Source of the DNA: Pogona vitticeps
Taxonomy: Eukaryota > Chordata > Lepidosauria > Squamata > Agamidae
DNA length: 64,000 nt
Reading direction: 5' to 3'
Assembly: GCF_051106095.1 (NCBI RefSeq)
Contig: NC_135785.1
Location: forward strand, 97,399,001-97,463,000
Shown in pieces: positions 36,301 to 49,009 of the stretch. Below the pieces are notes generated by a model. That model worked only from the letters and a program-made list of their open reading frames with translations. It was not told the origin of the DNA and did no database searches. The position numbers and the translations under genes are program-made. The first letter of the stretch is position 1. The number at the start of each line of letters is the position of its first letter.

Positions 36301-37424
36301 GAGGGCTAAATTTGGCTCTTGAGTTCCAGAAAAATATCTCCTTCTGCTTCATTGACTATGCAAAAGCCTTTGACTGTGTGGACCACAGCAAACTATGGCA
36401 AGTCCTTAAAGAAATGGGAGTGCCTGACCACCTTGTCTATCTCCTGAGAAACCTATATGTGGGACAGGAAGTAACAGTTAGAACTGGATATGGAACAACT
36501 GATTGGTTCAAAATTGGGAAAAGAGTACAACAAGGCTGTATATTGTCCCCCAGCTTATTTAACTTATATGCAGAATACATCGTGCGGAAGGCTGGACTGG
36601 AGGAATCCCAAGCCAGAATTAAGATTGTCGGAAGAAATATCAGCAACCTCCAATATGCAGATGATACCACTCTGATGGCAGACAGTGAGGAGGACTTAAA
36701 GAACCTTGTAATGAGGGTGAAAGAGGAGAGTGCAAAAAACAGCCTGAAACTCAACATCAAAAAAACTAAGATCATGGCCACTGGTCCCATCACCTCCTGG
36801 GAAATAGAAGGGGAAGATATGGAGGCAGTGACAGATTTTATTTTCTTGGGCTCCATGATCATTGCAGATGGAAACAGCAGCCACGAAATTAAAAGACAAC
36901 TGCTTCTTGGGAGGAAAGTGATGACAAACCTTGACAGCAACTTAAAAAGCAGAGACATCACCTTGCCAACAAAAGTCCGAATAGTCAAAGCTATGGTTTT
37001 TCCTGTAGTGATGTATGGAAGTGAGAGCTGGACCATAAAGAAAGCAGACCGCCAAAGAATTGATGCTTTTGAATTGTGGTGCTGGAGGAGGCTCTTGAGA
37101 GTCCCCTGGACTGCAAGGAGAACAAACCTATCCATTCTAAGGGAAATCAACTCTGAGTGCTCACTGGAAGGACAGATCCTGAAGCTGAGGCTCCAGTACT
37201 TTGGCCATCTCATGAGAAGAGAAGACTCCTTGGAAAAGACCCTGATGTTAGGAAAGTGTGACGGCAAAAGGAGAAGGGGACGACAGAGGATGAGATGGCT
37301 GGACAGTGTCTGCAAAGCAACCAACATGAATTTGACCCAACTCCGGGAGGCAGTGGAAGATAGGAGGGCCTGGCGTGCTCTGGTCCATGGGGTCACGAAG
37401 AGTCGGACACGACTAAGCGACTAA
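36258..37424 (+). CDS. BovB reverse transcriptase, C-terminal part (388 codons)
   Basis: BovB ORF2 copies its own RNA at a nicked chromosomal site. Visible here: the palm motif FIDYAKAFDCVDHSKLW, GKRVQQGCILSPSLFNLYAE (motif B region), catalytic YADD at 36,654-36,665, LKLNIKKTKIMATGP, and the C-terminal FELWCWRRLLRVPWTARR and LRLQYFGHLMRR segments, ending TKSRTRLSD. The first 15-20 codons of the open frame (MWASVNEKQSLMTC and on) come from flanking DNA, so the stated start is not a natural start. The apurinic endonuclease domain is absent. The frame has no internal stop. Confidence 0.9.
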   Translation: MWASVNEKQSLMTCRGLNLALEFQKNISFCFIDYAKAFDCVDHSKLWQVLKEMGVPDHLVYLLRNLYVGQEVTVRTGYGTTDWFKIGKRVQQGCILSPSLFNLYAEYIVRKAGLEESQARIKIVGRNISNLQYADDTTLMADSEEDLKNLVMRVKEESAKNSLKLNIKKTKIMATGPITSWEIEGEDMEAVTDFIFLGSMIIADGNSSHEIKRQLLLGRKVMTNLDSNLKSRDITLPTKVRIVKAMVFPVVMYGSESWTIKKADRQRIDAFELWCWRRLLRVPWTARRTNLSILREINSECSLEGQILKLRLQYFGHLMRREDSLEKTLMLGKCDGKRRRGRQRMRWLDSVCKATNMNLTQLREAVEDRRAWRALVHGVTKSRTRLSD

Positions 37425-37441
37425 ACGATGACAACGACGAC
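36310..37441 (+). mobile_element. BovB (RTE clade) LINE, 5'-truncated, RT frame open
   Basis: The insertion starts within the fingers of the RT, near EFQKNISFCFIDYAKAFDCV, and runs to the BovB 3' terminus AAGAGTCGGACACGACTAAG. A microsatellite of TCTG/TCTA follows at 37,443-37,469. Everything upstream (the endonuclease and first part of the RT) is missing, so it cannot move by itself. The lack of disabling changes over about 1.1 kb suggests a young insertion. The antisense frame at 36,437-37,396 is a shadow. Confidence 0.93.
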
Positions 37442-37996
37442 GTCTGTCTATCTATCTGTCTGTCTATCTTGTTTGAACCCTTTTATGAAACAAAAGTGGC
37501 AGATGGTAGATCAAGATCGACTACTACCCTGGGGGCATTGTAGTATATCACCAAGATTACGAGCTCTCTGTGGTTTATTAATAATAAAACAATGTGTGTG
37601 TTTTTAAAAAACCCATCACAATTTTTTCTTTCCTAGAATAAACTGCTGTGATCAAGAAAACTTTGTCAGAGAATAAGGATGAACAGGTGTAGGTTTATAT
37701 TTGAAAGGATTTATACACAAGCTTCAGTGGTCCGGTACTGAAAAATTGCTGGGCTAAGCATGTGTTCATACCCTGTTATTCTTTTTCAGGTCTACCTTCC
37801 TGAGGCATTGTTTTGTACCTTGCACCTGTTTGTAGTCATAGGAGTGCTAGTAAAAAAAGGGAAGGAGATCCTATAAACCCAAACTCTACTTATTCATATT
37901 CTTTAGGGATTGCAGTCATTCTTTTCCTGGAAAGCAATGTGGATTTGTGACTGGATCCAATGTACTAGAAGCCCTTCTATTTTAATGCATACAGTA

Positions 37997-38268
37997 CAGT
38001 GGACCCTCGACTTACAGACGGCTTAACTTACAGACTTTTCGAGTTACAGACTTCTCTGGCCACAAAATTTAGATTCGACTTGCAGCCAGAGAATCGACCT
38101 ACAGACCAGAAAAAAACCAAAATAGAACAAAAATAGAACAAAAACAGCCGGTTATGGGATTAATCAGTTTTCAATGTATTGTAGGTCAATGGAGACTCGA
38201 CCTACAGACTTTCCGACCTGCAGCCACCATTCCAATACGGATTAATTCCGTAAGTAGAGGGTCCACTG
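37997..38268. mobile_element. Tc1/mariner-type MITE
   Basis: The terminal inverted repeats are CAGTGGACCCTCGACTTA and, read inward from the right, CAGTGGACCCTCTACTTA. TA lies on both sides (37,995-37,996 and 38,269-38,270). The 272-bp interior repeats ACTTACAGAC-like motifs and has no transposase. Confidence 0.88.
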
Positions 38269-38269
38269 T

Positions 38270-40506
38270 AGTATGTTGTAAAATAACTACACTGGCTGCT
38301 TATGCTGTAAAGAAAACTGTTTTTGTACCAGGATTATGTGCCTAGGCCTGCCAAATTACTGTGTTTGGCACTGGGTCAAATAAGAGTATCATTTGGCACT
38401 GATCTTGCAGAAATGTATATATGGGCACTTCGCATCAGGTCCAGTCATAAGAGTCCAGTTTCTGTCTTGGTTATGATTTGAAACAGCTTAAGGTGGCATT
38501 GAACATGTCCTTTGTGTAAATTAATATGGGTGCATGAGGGTTATCTGCTACAGGATTTAGAACACAAAAACTTGGCATATCCCTTTGGACTTTTGGTAAA
38601 CCATTACAGCTCATCATATCTAAAGTTTACCTCCTCCCATATTAATCTTTTTGTAGCTTAAGAAATGCTTCAGACGAATTGCTGTATATCTCATCTCCTT
38701 GTAGGTAGTCTAAGTGAAGGCTAGGCTGGTAGGTACATAGGACAGGGCCTTTTCTGGTAGCACTGCATTTATGGAAATCTCCTTCAGGAGGCTAGACTGC
38801 CCTCTACTTTGTTTAGGGCAACATGTTTTATTCCACATAACTTTCAAGATCTTTAGTCTTCCTTCCTTCCTTCCTTCCTTCCTTCCTTCCTTCCTTCCTT
38901 CCTTCCTTCCTTCCTTCCTTCCTTCCTTCCTTCCTTCCTTCCTTCCTTCCTTCCTTCCTTCCTTCCTTCCTTCCTTCTAGTCTACATTTTGCTGTGTATT
39001 GTTTCTAAATAATTTTTACAGTTTTAAAGTGCAAGTTTGGAGGAAGGGAATTTGGGACTGAAAGGTGACTCAGAATACTTTTATGAATAAATAAATTTGC
39101 AGGGTTGATTTGCAGGGTTGTAGCTTTCAGGGTGGTGGGGAGCACAATATATAAGTGTGAATCCAACAGAATCCTGAATTATAATACAGGGAATGAAAGC
39201 CTTTCTCAATTGAAAGCCTATAAAAATGAGTGGTTTAAGTTCTATCAATATATGAAATAGGAAAGAAACAGGGAGGCTGCAAATTAAAGGCTAGCCTGTT
39301 AAATTTCCCTCTCCACAGACTTCTTTAGTTTTACTTTCTATAAGACAGTATGAGGAAAATACTGAAACTGGCCTATTCCACCAATGAATGATCCTATTTG
39401 CTTAAGGTTGTCTTACTCTTCTTTAAATATCTCAAAAAGCCATTAGATTTTGATAGCATGCAGATTTATTTACTCCCGTTTGATCAATTAGTTTAAAAGA
39501 TGGGTCAGTGATTAATCAACTAAAATTATTTCATTAGTTGTCAGCAAAGAAGAAATTGTTCATTTTAGATGTCTTACTCCTAAGAGTTGTGTCAAAAGCT
39601 GTACAAGCCTGCCGTTAAAGAGTAGACCATTTCCCCAAATTAAAGACCAATCATTGTCCAGCGGTCCTTTGTCATTTAGTAGCTTCGAGCATCCCCGGAG
39701 TTTTTAGAGAGGAATTTTAGAGTAGGAGGAAGACTGGAGCTGCTATTTTACCTGTCGAAAGCATTCTTTGACATAACACGATGAGATGGCTGTCACCTCC
39801 TTAAGAATCAGAATTCTTCAGCCCACACTTTTGCCTGGTGTTGACTACTTCTTTATTTATTCTTTGTGCCTTTGAATTTTGCTTGGGCTGGGGATTTTCT
39901 GCTAACCACCAGCTGAAGGCAGCCTCCTCAGTTGGGATATTGTAGGAAGGCCCACATCACCTCCCACACAGTCTCTTTCTGAAAGAGAAAATGGGATCGC
40001 CTTTCTCTCTGAAGAAGCACTTTTGGAACAAAAGGGATTTCCTTGAGTGTGGATAGAAATGTCCATCTTCTTTGCTATACACGGCAGCTATTCTGCTGGA
40101 GTATCCAGCTTGATTTTTGCAGTACCTTGCTACTAGTCACTTAAGACCGACTTAAGTTGCATGCCCTAGTGCTCTATATGTGCATTTGGGGTGTGGTTAA
40201 TGGAAAACAATTTAGAACAATTTAAAGAATTTTAAATAGTGTATTCTATATATTGACTCAGAAATTCATATATGTACATACATGCGCACATAGGCATATG
40301 AAGTTTTCTTTTAGAAGGCAGTAAGCAGATGCTGCACAGGCATCCTGTGACACAGATGAGAATTTTATTCTTTACATCTCATTTGGAAATAAACTAAAAA
40401 AGCAATAAAGGGGAATTCATAAATGGATAACATCATATTTTTAAAGCATGTCTTGTAGTATAGCCACACAGAAAACATTTTTTTAAAAAATCAGTTTAAC
40501 TGTCAC
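38270..40506. other. Non-coding DNA with a (TTCC)n tract
   Basis: AT-rich unique-looking sequence. The only structured feature is the TTCC microsatellite at about 38,857-38,978. No frame of interest. Confidence 0.5.
38857..38978 (+). repeat. (TTCC)n microsatellite
   Basis: About 30 TTCC units without interruption. The frame reading poly-LPSF over it is an artefact. Confidence 0.95.
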
Positions 40507-40516
40507 TATCCTCCCC

Positions 40517-40861
40517 CACGTGGCGGCGCTGTGGGCTAAACCGCAGAAGCCTGTGCTGCAGGGTCAAAAGACCAAGCAGTCGTAAGATCGAATCCATGCG
40601 ACGGAGTGAGCTCCCGTCGCTTGTCCCAGCTCCCGCCAACCTAGTGGTTCGAAAGCATGCAAATGCAAGTAGATAAATAGGGACCACCTCAGTGGGAAGG
40701 TAACAGCGTTCTGTGTCTAAGTCGCACTGGCCATTTGACCACGGAAGATTGTCTTCGGACAAATGCTGGCTCTATGGCTTGGAAACGGGGGTGAGCACCG
40801 CCCCCTAGAGTCCAACACGACTGGACAAAAATTGTCAAGGGGAACCTTTACCTTTACTTTT
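40517..40861 (+). mobile_element. Sauria SINE (tRNA-derived, BovB-type tail)
   Basis: A tRNA-like head (GTGGCGGCGCTGTGGGCTAA, A box) and a second promoter box (TAAGATCGAATCCATGCG) are followed by CCAACCTAGTGGTTCGAAAG and AAATAGGGACCACC. The element ends GAACCTTTACCTTTAC, the hallmark of Sauria SINEs, which borrow BovB machinery through this tail. The exact 10-bp duplication TATCCTCCCC flanks it (40,507-40,516 and 40,862-40,871). This family is restricted to squamates as far as I know, which supports the host assignment. Confidence 0.9.
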
Positions 40862-40871
40862 TATCCTCCCC

Positions 40872-43080
40872 TTAAAAATTCCTGAAGTGGGACTTCTGTT
40901 AAGGGCTTCCAGGGCTTCTGTTAAAAGGCTTCTCCGGTACCTCATATCAGAGCCACATTTCTCTGGGAACAGGGAATTACCATGTCAATACAGATATGCC
41001 CTAACAATATTAGCGACTTCCAGGCTTCTCCTCTTCAATCTTGTCTTGTTGTCCAGTGACTCTTGTTGTCCAAACTGGATGCGTGGGGCAGTATTTAATG
41101 TGCTTAATTTGCATGTGTCCTCTCTTCACATATGGAGTGGGAAGGTCTGTTTCTTTTACTGCAGATCGTGATGATCAGGAATGAAACCCTGTCCCACCTA
41201 CATCTTCTCTTCTTGGGCTTCATTGCAATTCAGTCCCCACCCAATTCCACAACGTCGGCTGCCACTCAGCTCACTCCTAGTGTCTAGTTTGAGAAGAAAT
41301 TGCCTACAGCAGCCATGCAAGGTACACGATCAGTTGTGCAACCAGTCTTGGAAGCAGTGTGTGATTGGGTGTGGGGAGGGAAGCCTGCCAGAGTGGTGGG
41401 AATGCTTATGTGATCACCTTCTACAATCATGCAACACAACAGCCTAAGTTTTTTACAGGGTTACTGGGTCTCTTGTAGTTTCAACCCGAATAGGAACAAA
41501 GTATCCTGTATCAAGCTTAGGTAACAACCTACTTTCCATCTTGTGTGAATTTCACATTCTACAAAACTTGTTCTTTACATCCTTCTTGTGGAACAATCTG
41601 TGCCGATTAAAAAGCTCAGAGTAATATAAAGTTCTAAAATGAGAGCAGAAATGTTATGTATAATGCATCTAAAAACTATACGGTAACAGATTTGCAGTAG
41701 TTTTTCCAGAAATATGTTAGAAGCATTATTGGTCTAAATCAGGAAAAATTCAAATTATAGATGTTTAAAAAGCTTTAATATGATTTTTAAATTACTTGGA
41801 GGAATAAGCAATGAAACTGATCATAACTGCCATTAAATGTGAGTGTATATTGTATGAAAGGTTGGGAAATGCACCTGATTGTATAATCCTACAAATGTTT
41901 ACTCAGAGGTAAATCCCATTGAGTTATTGGCAAGGGGCTAAGCATGAAAAATGTCAGATAAATTGTGTCCTTTTAAAAGTCCTTTTAAAAACATTCTGCC
42001 ATTTGCCCCATGCAATCTAACAAGCATAGAAGGTACATGAAAAAGACCTAGATAGTCCAAGAATACTCATGAGAGGCTCCCAGAGGTGGTGAGTGCCTAG
42101 ACTATCTATGCAGCACATGACTTGGCCACAATTTAAAAATAGAGCCCCACAACCAAGAGATTTTTGAGGATTATTCGTCAAGCAAATAGGTATGAATATC
42201 CAGGCAAAGCCTTGCATGCCTTCAACTTAGGAGCAGATTGTGGTCCAAATGAGAAGGGTCCGTGAAATTTGGGCAAGCACACCTCGCTCTGGTTCCAAGC
42301 CAATTTTGCCCCAAGGTTTTTGGTAGGATAGGACCAGGCAGACATGAAGACAGGGAAGAGGAACACATTCAGATGCATGTGTGTTTAGCTCAGTCTTCTA
42401 TCCACCCCTTTTTCAAAGTGACTCAGCACAGGAATTAGCTACTATACTTCACTTGGGACTTGGAACAAATTGCTGTGAGCTGTTTTATCTCCCTCAATAT
42501 TGGAATCTTCATCTCCCTCATTCCCAGAGGCCTTAGAACTCCAGCCTGCTTAGAGCAACCCCCACAACAAACTTCACCTAGCCTCACATGCTCCATAGCT
42601 AACATTCCTGTACTTAAGACTGATAGCATGGATTTATGTTGTAGTAATTTGGCATTCTGCCATGTCTGTCTGCATTAGATTGCACATTCTCCAACTTAAT
42701 TCATTTTCTTTTAAAATTCATATAACTTTGTTACTGGAAGCCTTGTGTAAGTTTCCCCCAAAGAGTGATAATTAGGGGTATTTTCCCCCCTTGTGTTATT
42801 AGGGCAGGGGTAGAGAATAATGAAGAAATAAAAACACTGTGTGGATTACTGAAATCAGTAGGCTAAGACATGCTATTGCCAATGCTGACAGATTCCTTAT
42901 GTGCACATATTTCAGATAACGTATAGCCCTTAGCACTTGACTGGAGAGGACATGTCTTAATACAATTCATTGAAACCTGATCACTATGGTATCCTTGGTG
43001 TTTATAGGGTTGCAGCCTCAATATGATTGGGATGGCATCAAGATTCTAGGACAAAATCCTGGAAGCTCACTTTTTAAAAT
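40872..43080. other. Non-coding DNA
   Basis: No gene, RNA or clear repeat is seen. Frames of 88-94 codons (40,887-41,171; 41,181-41,447) show no family resemblance or conserved motif. Confidence 0.5.
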
Positions 43081-43082
43081 TG

Positions 43083-43300
43083 CTAATCTATCAGTTTGAG
43101 CATCGGGCTGTGAAGCCAAGATTTTGATTCCCCACTGTGCACACACTCACGTACATGCCAAAAAAGAACCAGCTTGAGCAGGCTGCCCTGCCCCGGAATG
43201 GCCTGAGAAGAAGTGAATGGTAAACCACTCTTAATATTCGATACCTTGGAAATCCTGAAAAGGGAAGCTATAAAATCTATGTGATGGCTTATAATTGTTA
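43083..43300 (+). mobile_element. tRNA-derived SINE, diverged
   Basis: The head GAGCATCGGGCTGTGAAGCC with AGATTTTGATTCCCC (B-box-like), a body with GGAATGGCCTGAGAAGAAG and GTAAACCAC, and the ending TGAAAAGGGAAGCTATAAAA make it the same family as the minus-strand SINE at 18,575-18,800. It is older and more eroded. Confidence 0.65.
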
Positions 43301-44330
43301 CATTAGTCTACCAGCCACTAGGGACCAGTCCAGCCCTAGTACTGGATCTCAGGCTGACCTAAGTTACCTCTTTGGGAACCAAGCTACGCCTGCTCACAGT
43401 GAAGAAAACAAGATAGTCATTTCTTGTTCACAGGATTACCATTTAGGAGGTGTAAGACCTAGAAAGTTGGTGAAAGTATGACACCATGAGCACTTAATAA
43501 TTGCCAGTTGGAATGGAAACACTTCAGGAAGAAAAATCAGCTAGGTCTTCAACACAGTCAATGAGCCAAGTCCTGCTTTGCTTTCCATCTTACTCTGCTG
43601 CAGCTTCTTAGAGTGACAGTTGATAGGTACTGTTTGAGAAAGAGTCTGATGAAGTTGATCCTTCAACTGACCTGATAGAATGGCTGTTGCTTGGGGCTAC
43701 TGCACCCATCACCCTTCCTCTCAAAAACTATTTGGATTGTATTCATTGTGCAGCATACAGCATAATCCTCATTCTTGATAAGTGGTAGTGGTCATCGTAG
43801 CAATGCTGTGTGTGGTAGAATTATCACAGGGCTGTCCAACTAAGAGGGGATAAAGGGATAATCTCAACTCTCTGAACTCTGCCTGCCATTATGGTAAATG
43901 TCACCCCCCAACCTGGAAACAGATGTCTTGAAATGAAGCCAGACCGTTGTGTGTGTTGCACCACAGTGCATCTGATGGCTCTAACTGTTCAGCTTTGAGT
44001 TTTAAAGAAAACCAGATAGCCAAAGGTGAGAGCATTCTGTTTCCCTAGAATTGGCTTTCCACCATCTGCAACTCTCCATGGTGAGTTTCCCCCCACTAAC
44101 CATCAATACAACAACACAGCAATATTACCTCATCAGTCATGATTTACTTAATGTTTTCTGAATTTAGTAATTTTTGATTAAAATTTAATGTGAACATATC
44201 ATATCATATGCCACATATATTATTGCAGCCATTAATCAAGTAACCTTATTAATGAAATGTCGGAAGGCTGGCTGAAAAAGAAGCCGAAAGCTTGATAGAT
44301 ATTCAGCACAGTTATGTGAGTGATTACTAG

Positions 44331-44347
44331 CGGGGGGGGGGGGGGGG
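44331..44347 (+). repeat. G homopolymer
   Basis: A run of about 16 G within otherwise AT-rich DNA between 43,300 and 44,900, a stretch in which I see no gene. Confidence 0.85.
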
Positions 44348-44904
44348 TTGAAGCAATTGTATGGGGCTTCATTAATATACATTTACAGTCTTCTGTATAT
44401 GCCATCATCAGATGTTTTAACCTTAGTTAAGTTTGATCCTTAATTTGCTGAAAGACACTAAGTATTAATAATCTTGAAAAATATGAAGTCTACGATTAGC
44501 TCACATAATGCCTAGATGATTCATACCATATCAGAATGCCTTTGTAACAAAATGTGTACCATGAATGTTGTCAGGGTTAATGGATCATTTTTGCTATTGT
44601 TGTTGTTTTAGATGGAAGAGCAGATGTTTCTATACAAGCCTATCTGAATCTTCAGATTAAAATAAATGAATACTTAAAAAAATTAAGGAGCTAAAAGGAC
44701 TTTAGATGACTACACGTTAAAAGAAATACAGGGCCACTGCCAACACTGACAGCCTCCCATTAAGTCTCTATTCCCTATTGAGGTGCAACAGACTTCTGTG
44801 TCCTGCTGTTGTGAAGCTGTGTGTATCTTCACCCCCAGTCTTACATAAAGGGGTAGTATTGGAACAGAGAAATATCCAGGTTAGAGATGATGAATGCATA
44901 GCTC

Positions 44905-45020
44905 TTCAGATAGTCGGGCTGGAATTCCCATCAGCCCCAGTCAGTACAGCTAGTGATGAGGGATGATGGGTATTGTAGTCCAACTGTATCTGAAGGGCTA
45001 CACAGTCCCCATCCCTGGGC
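44905..45020. repeat. Degenerate hAT-like MITE
   Basis: The arms TCAGATAGTCGGGCTGGAAT and, inverted, ATTGTAGTCCAACTGTATCT, then CAGTCCCCATCCCTGG, resemble the palindromic hAT MITEs of this window. Confidence 0.5.
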
Positions 45021-45034
45021 TAATTTATGCTGCA

Positions 45035-45680
45035 TCAGAGCTTGGACCTAAAAGTTGCAAACAATGTAACACAAAATGAAGCATCCACACCAGAATCAAA
45101 GAACATGAGAGACACTGCAGACTAAAACAACCAGAAAAATCGGCAGTAGCTGAACATGCCCTAAAACAAGCTGGACATGAAATTCTATTTCAAAATACTG
45201 AAATACTGGACAACACAAGCAATCATTACGTTACACTGCACAGGGAAGCCATTGAAATCCACAAACATCAGCAGAACTTCAACAAAAAGGAAGAAAGTTT
45301 GAAACTCAACAATACTTGGCTCCCAGCACTGAAAAATACAGCGTGCAAAAGGTAACGAACTCTACCCAGCCACAAGGACCGGTGATCACTACACACAAAA
45401 GACCAGCTAACGACACCCATCAATCACAGTGACATATAATCTCTCCTCCTTATCACAACAATACACCCACAACAAAAACACACTGATCACCATAATCACC
45501 CACCTCCTGAAGAGGACAAAAGCTGATCTCACAGCCATAAATACTCAACTCCCAAACAAACTGCACCAGAGCACAGAGTGCTGTCCGCTGAAGATGCCGG
45601 CCACAGAGACTGGTGAAACATTAGGAAGAACAACCTTCAGAACACAGCCAAAGAGCCCAAAAAACCCACAACAACCAATG
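45035..45680 (+). mobile_element. Penelope-like element, 3' fragment
   Basis: The plus strand encodes RIKEHERHCRLKQPEKSAV, then AEHALKQAGHEILFQNTEIL, the C-terminal part of a Penelope GIY-YIG endonuclease. A long untranslated end follows, with CTGAAGATGCCGGCCACAGA and the terminus AAACCCACAACAACC. The RT is missing. It is a different Penelope lineage from the copy at 30,780-31,900, judging by the ending. Confidence 0.75.
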
Positions 45681-46297
45681 TAACTTCCTATAGTCAGTTT
45701 TTATATATATATAATTAGATAACATTTCAAAATTGATGCAAGTGAGAATGAAGTTTATTTACTGGTTTAATGAGAAGTATTTTCTAATTGGTGTGCAAAG
45801 TCATTTTTAAGGGGATTAGGGAGATTTCTAGAGGCATTTTGGCATTATTTTTTTTCAGTCATCATGCCATTGTTTTACCAATCCTAAGGGTTTTTTAAGT
45901 AAACCCCCCACTCCAGTAACAAGCTGCAACATAACAGGTGTGCAAGGGTTCCCACTGTAATGTAAAGCAACTGTTCTAGCAGGGTTTCCTGGAGTTGCAG
46001 TGCAAAATATATCTTCCCTCTTCTCTGAGCCTATGACAGAAGTTGCCATCTGCACCAGTGGTGATTTCCTTCCCATGTAAATAGCAGCAGCTTCAAGGTA
46101 GTGATTCTTCTTCGTGGCCTCTGTGAATTCACACAAATGGGTTCAGTCTGCACTTGCGCTGGACTCCTCGGAATATTCTAGAGCTTTAAAAAGTAACATT
46201 AGTTGAACGTTGCCCCTATAGCACATGCTCCACCCGCCTCATACCTCAGTTCCATTTTACCACCTTGGTGTTCAGAACTTCTCGTCCTAGAGCTTCT

Positions 46298-46460
46298 TCG
46301 TAGTGGCCTCTGTGAATGTACACAAATGGGTTTATCCTGCGCCTGCGCAGGACGTTCAGAAAGTTATAGAGCTGAGGAAAAAAAGAGACAATTAGTCCCC
46401 CCCCCCCCGCAGGGTATGAACTCCACCTCTTCAATCTTCTTTTTAGTTCCTTTTTTCCGC
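46298..46460 (+). repeat. Left inverted terminal repeat of DIRS copy B
   Basis: Runs from CTTCGTAGTGGCCTCTGTGA through ATGGGTTTATCCTGCGCC to GCAGGGTATGAACTCCACC. It is the inverse of the right end at about 50,217-50,370, with scattered mismatches and a longer C run. Confidence 0.85.
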
Positions 46461-47199
46461 CGTTCAAGTAGGATGTTAGGAACTAGAGCGCTAAGGAAAG
46501 TGATTTTAGTTTTGCTAAATCTATCTTTTTCTACCTTTTTTGTATTTTCTATTAGTTTAGTTGTTGTCTAACGATAGAACTGCCAATTTTCTCCTTTTTT
46601 TCTTTGCCCCTTTCAGCCCTCGATCTTCAGGGCGGGCAGATACCGAGACTGAGTCGGAACAGGAGTCTGCTCCATGCACTCCTAGGAAAAGTAAGGAGAA
46701 ACACAAACATGCCTCTCTGTACCAGCCGTCTGGGCTTGAGGAGCAATATTACCATCCAGTGGGTTTATCTTAATATGGTCATCCATATCCGGACCGGTAC
46801 CATCCTTATCCATACCAAGGCTATGGCTACCATGATCAGTACAGAGGATCAGGCTACCCACCACCACCCTGGTACCCTCCTGTAGCCCCTCCACTGCAAA
46901 CGTCATTGCAATACCAAGGGGATGTTTCCACCCCCAAGCTGCAGCATCCCAGAAGAGATTGATGATGCTGACGCCTTCCGCACCCCCTAAACAACTCAAG
47001 CTTCACAGGGGCCGTTCTTCAGTACAGGCTACCACATTTTACTTCGGTCCTCACAACCCTGATACGGAACCTTTCTCTGTACAGTATCTACCCAATCGGA
47101 TGCTGACCCTATATTCACAGCTCCGGTACCATGACCACCACCAACGTAGGGGTAAGCAATATTCCTGACTGCCCTGGTACCTCTACCAGACTCCACCCA

Positions 47200-48730
47200 T
47201 TCCTCCCTCAACGGAAGATTACAACAGACAAATGGGTTTTGACCATCATTGAATGGGGGTACGCAATTGCATTTTTGCAAACTCCCTCAGAAAATTCCAT
47301 CAAACCCTCCCCCTTCTCCTTACCTTTACAAGAGGAAATTTCATCTCTCCTCAGGAAAGGGCGATAGTCATAGACCCACCTTCTAATTCAAGAGAAGGCT
47401 TCTTTTCTCAATACTTTGCAGTCCCTAAGAAGAATGGGGCTATTAGACCCATCATGGACCTCCGACAACTCAACACATACTTTACAAAAAATTCTGTATG
47501 TTAACTCTTGATTCCATTCTCCCTCTTCTATCGCAAGGAAACTGGTTTGTTACCATCGACCTGAAGGATGCGTATTTCCATATTTCAATTCACCCGTCCC
47601 ATCAAAGATACCTCAGGTTCCGGTTCCAGCATACCACTTACCAGTTTGCCACTCTCCCCCTCGGGCTCTCGACAGCCCCCAGGACATTTACAAAATGCAT
47701 GGCCCTGATTGTGGATTACCTCTGTATCAAGGGAATAAAGCTCTTCCCGTACATCAACGACTGGCTCCTGGTTGCCAGGACGAAGACGCCATCACAGCCA
47801 CAAGAACTACTCTTCACCTCCTCCTCAAACTAGGCCTACAAATAAACTGAGAAAAATCCCACCTGATACCATCACAACTCATGAGCTACATAGGAGCGCA
47901 ACTAGACGCCCTCCAGGCAAGAGCATTCTGACTACTTGAAAGAATAGCAAAAATCCAGAGGGTAGTACATTGTTTTCAACCTCTCAGAACTGTCACCGCT
48001 TTCAACACCCAACACTTGCTGGGTCTTATGGCTTCCACAACATCAGTGGTTCCCCACGCCAGACTCAAACTCCGTACACTCCAATCCTGGTTCCTCAAAA
48101 CAATTCGACCCTTCAATGGACTCCCAGCTCAAGAAGCTCCTGGCACTGTCCAATGTGACAGGCCAATTCATGTGGTGGGCCTACACCCCCAACTTGTCGG
48201 TAGGCAGACCATTCAGGCCTCCTTCCCTGTTGATCCAGGTGATGACAGATGCCAGCCCCTCGGGAGGGGGAGCTCACTGCCAGGAACTCCAGATACACGG
48301 CCTATGGTCAAAGAAAGAAAGTGCCACATAAATCAGCTGGAAATGTTGACCATCATAAAGGCGTTTCAGGCTTTCCTCCCGAGGATCAAAGAGAAAGCAG
48401 TACCGCTCGTGACCGACAACACCACGGTCATGTACTACATAAACAGACAAGGAGGAACCCGATCACTACCTCTCCTTCACCTCACCATAGAAGCCTGGGA
48501 AAGGTGTCACACCCACTGCATTTCCCCTCAAGCAATCCATATTTCATTAGAGGACAACTACTTTGCAGACAGCCTATGCAGGCTCCCCACCAAAATGCAC
48601 GAATGGTCCCTAAACAATGTCTTCCTGGACATCTGCCGCAGATGGGACCAGCCTACAATAGACCTTTTCACTTCCCATCTCAATGCCAAGAGCCCCAGGC
48701 ACTGTTCAAGAGCAGGCATAGACAGATGAT
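47200..48730 (+). pseudogene. DIRS copy B reverse transcriptase and RNase H remnant
   Basis: Short segments identify the family: WFVTIDLKDAYFHISIHPSH with FATLPLGLSTAPRTFTK (DIRS-type RT palm), INDWLLVAR in place of the catalytic loop region, and VPLVTDNTTVMYYINRQGG (RNase H). These match the RT of vertebrate DIRS1-like elements. The sequence is no longer a continuous frame. Confidence 0.85.
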
Positions 48731-49009
48731 CTCTCGGGGATGCATTCATGCTACCATGGTCCGGAGAACTCACTTACCTCTTTCCTCTGATACCAATGTT
48801 ACTCAAAACAATAACCAGGATTATCCAATACCGAACAGATGCGATTCTCATCGCCCCATGGTGGCCGTGACAGCTGTGGTTTGCCCACCTCAGAGACATA
48901 ACACACAAACTGTTCCATTTACCTTTGTATACCGTCTCTCCTGTCCCAGAACGATGGGGCCGTTCTCCATCCCAATGTCCAATCCCTATACCTTACAGCG
49001 TGGAGGATA

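Noticed and set aside
36437-37396. 319-codon minus-strand frame
   Set aside because: It is the complement of the open BovB RT frame, with no protein family features of its own.
38857-38978. Regularly spaced repeats that might suggest an array
   Set aside because: A simple TTCC microsatellite; no spacer-repeat structure, so no CRISPR array.
40517-40600. tRNA-like promoter boxes
   Set aside because: They belong to the head of a Sauria SINE with flanking duplication and are not a functional tRNA gene.
41181-41447. 88-codon plus-strand frame
   Set aside because: No start context, homology, domain or splice signals; length is within chance for this window.
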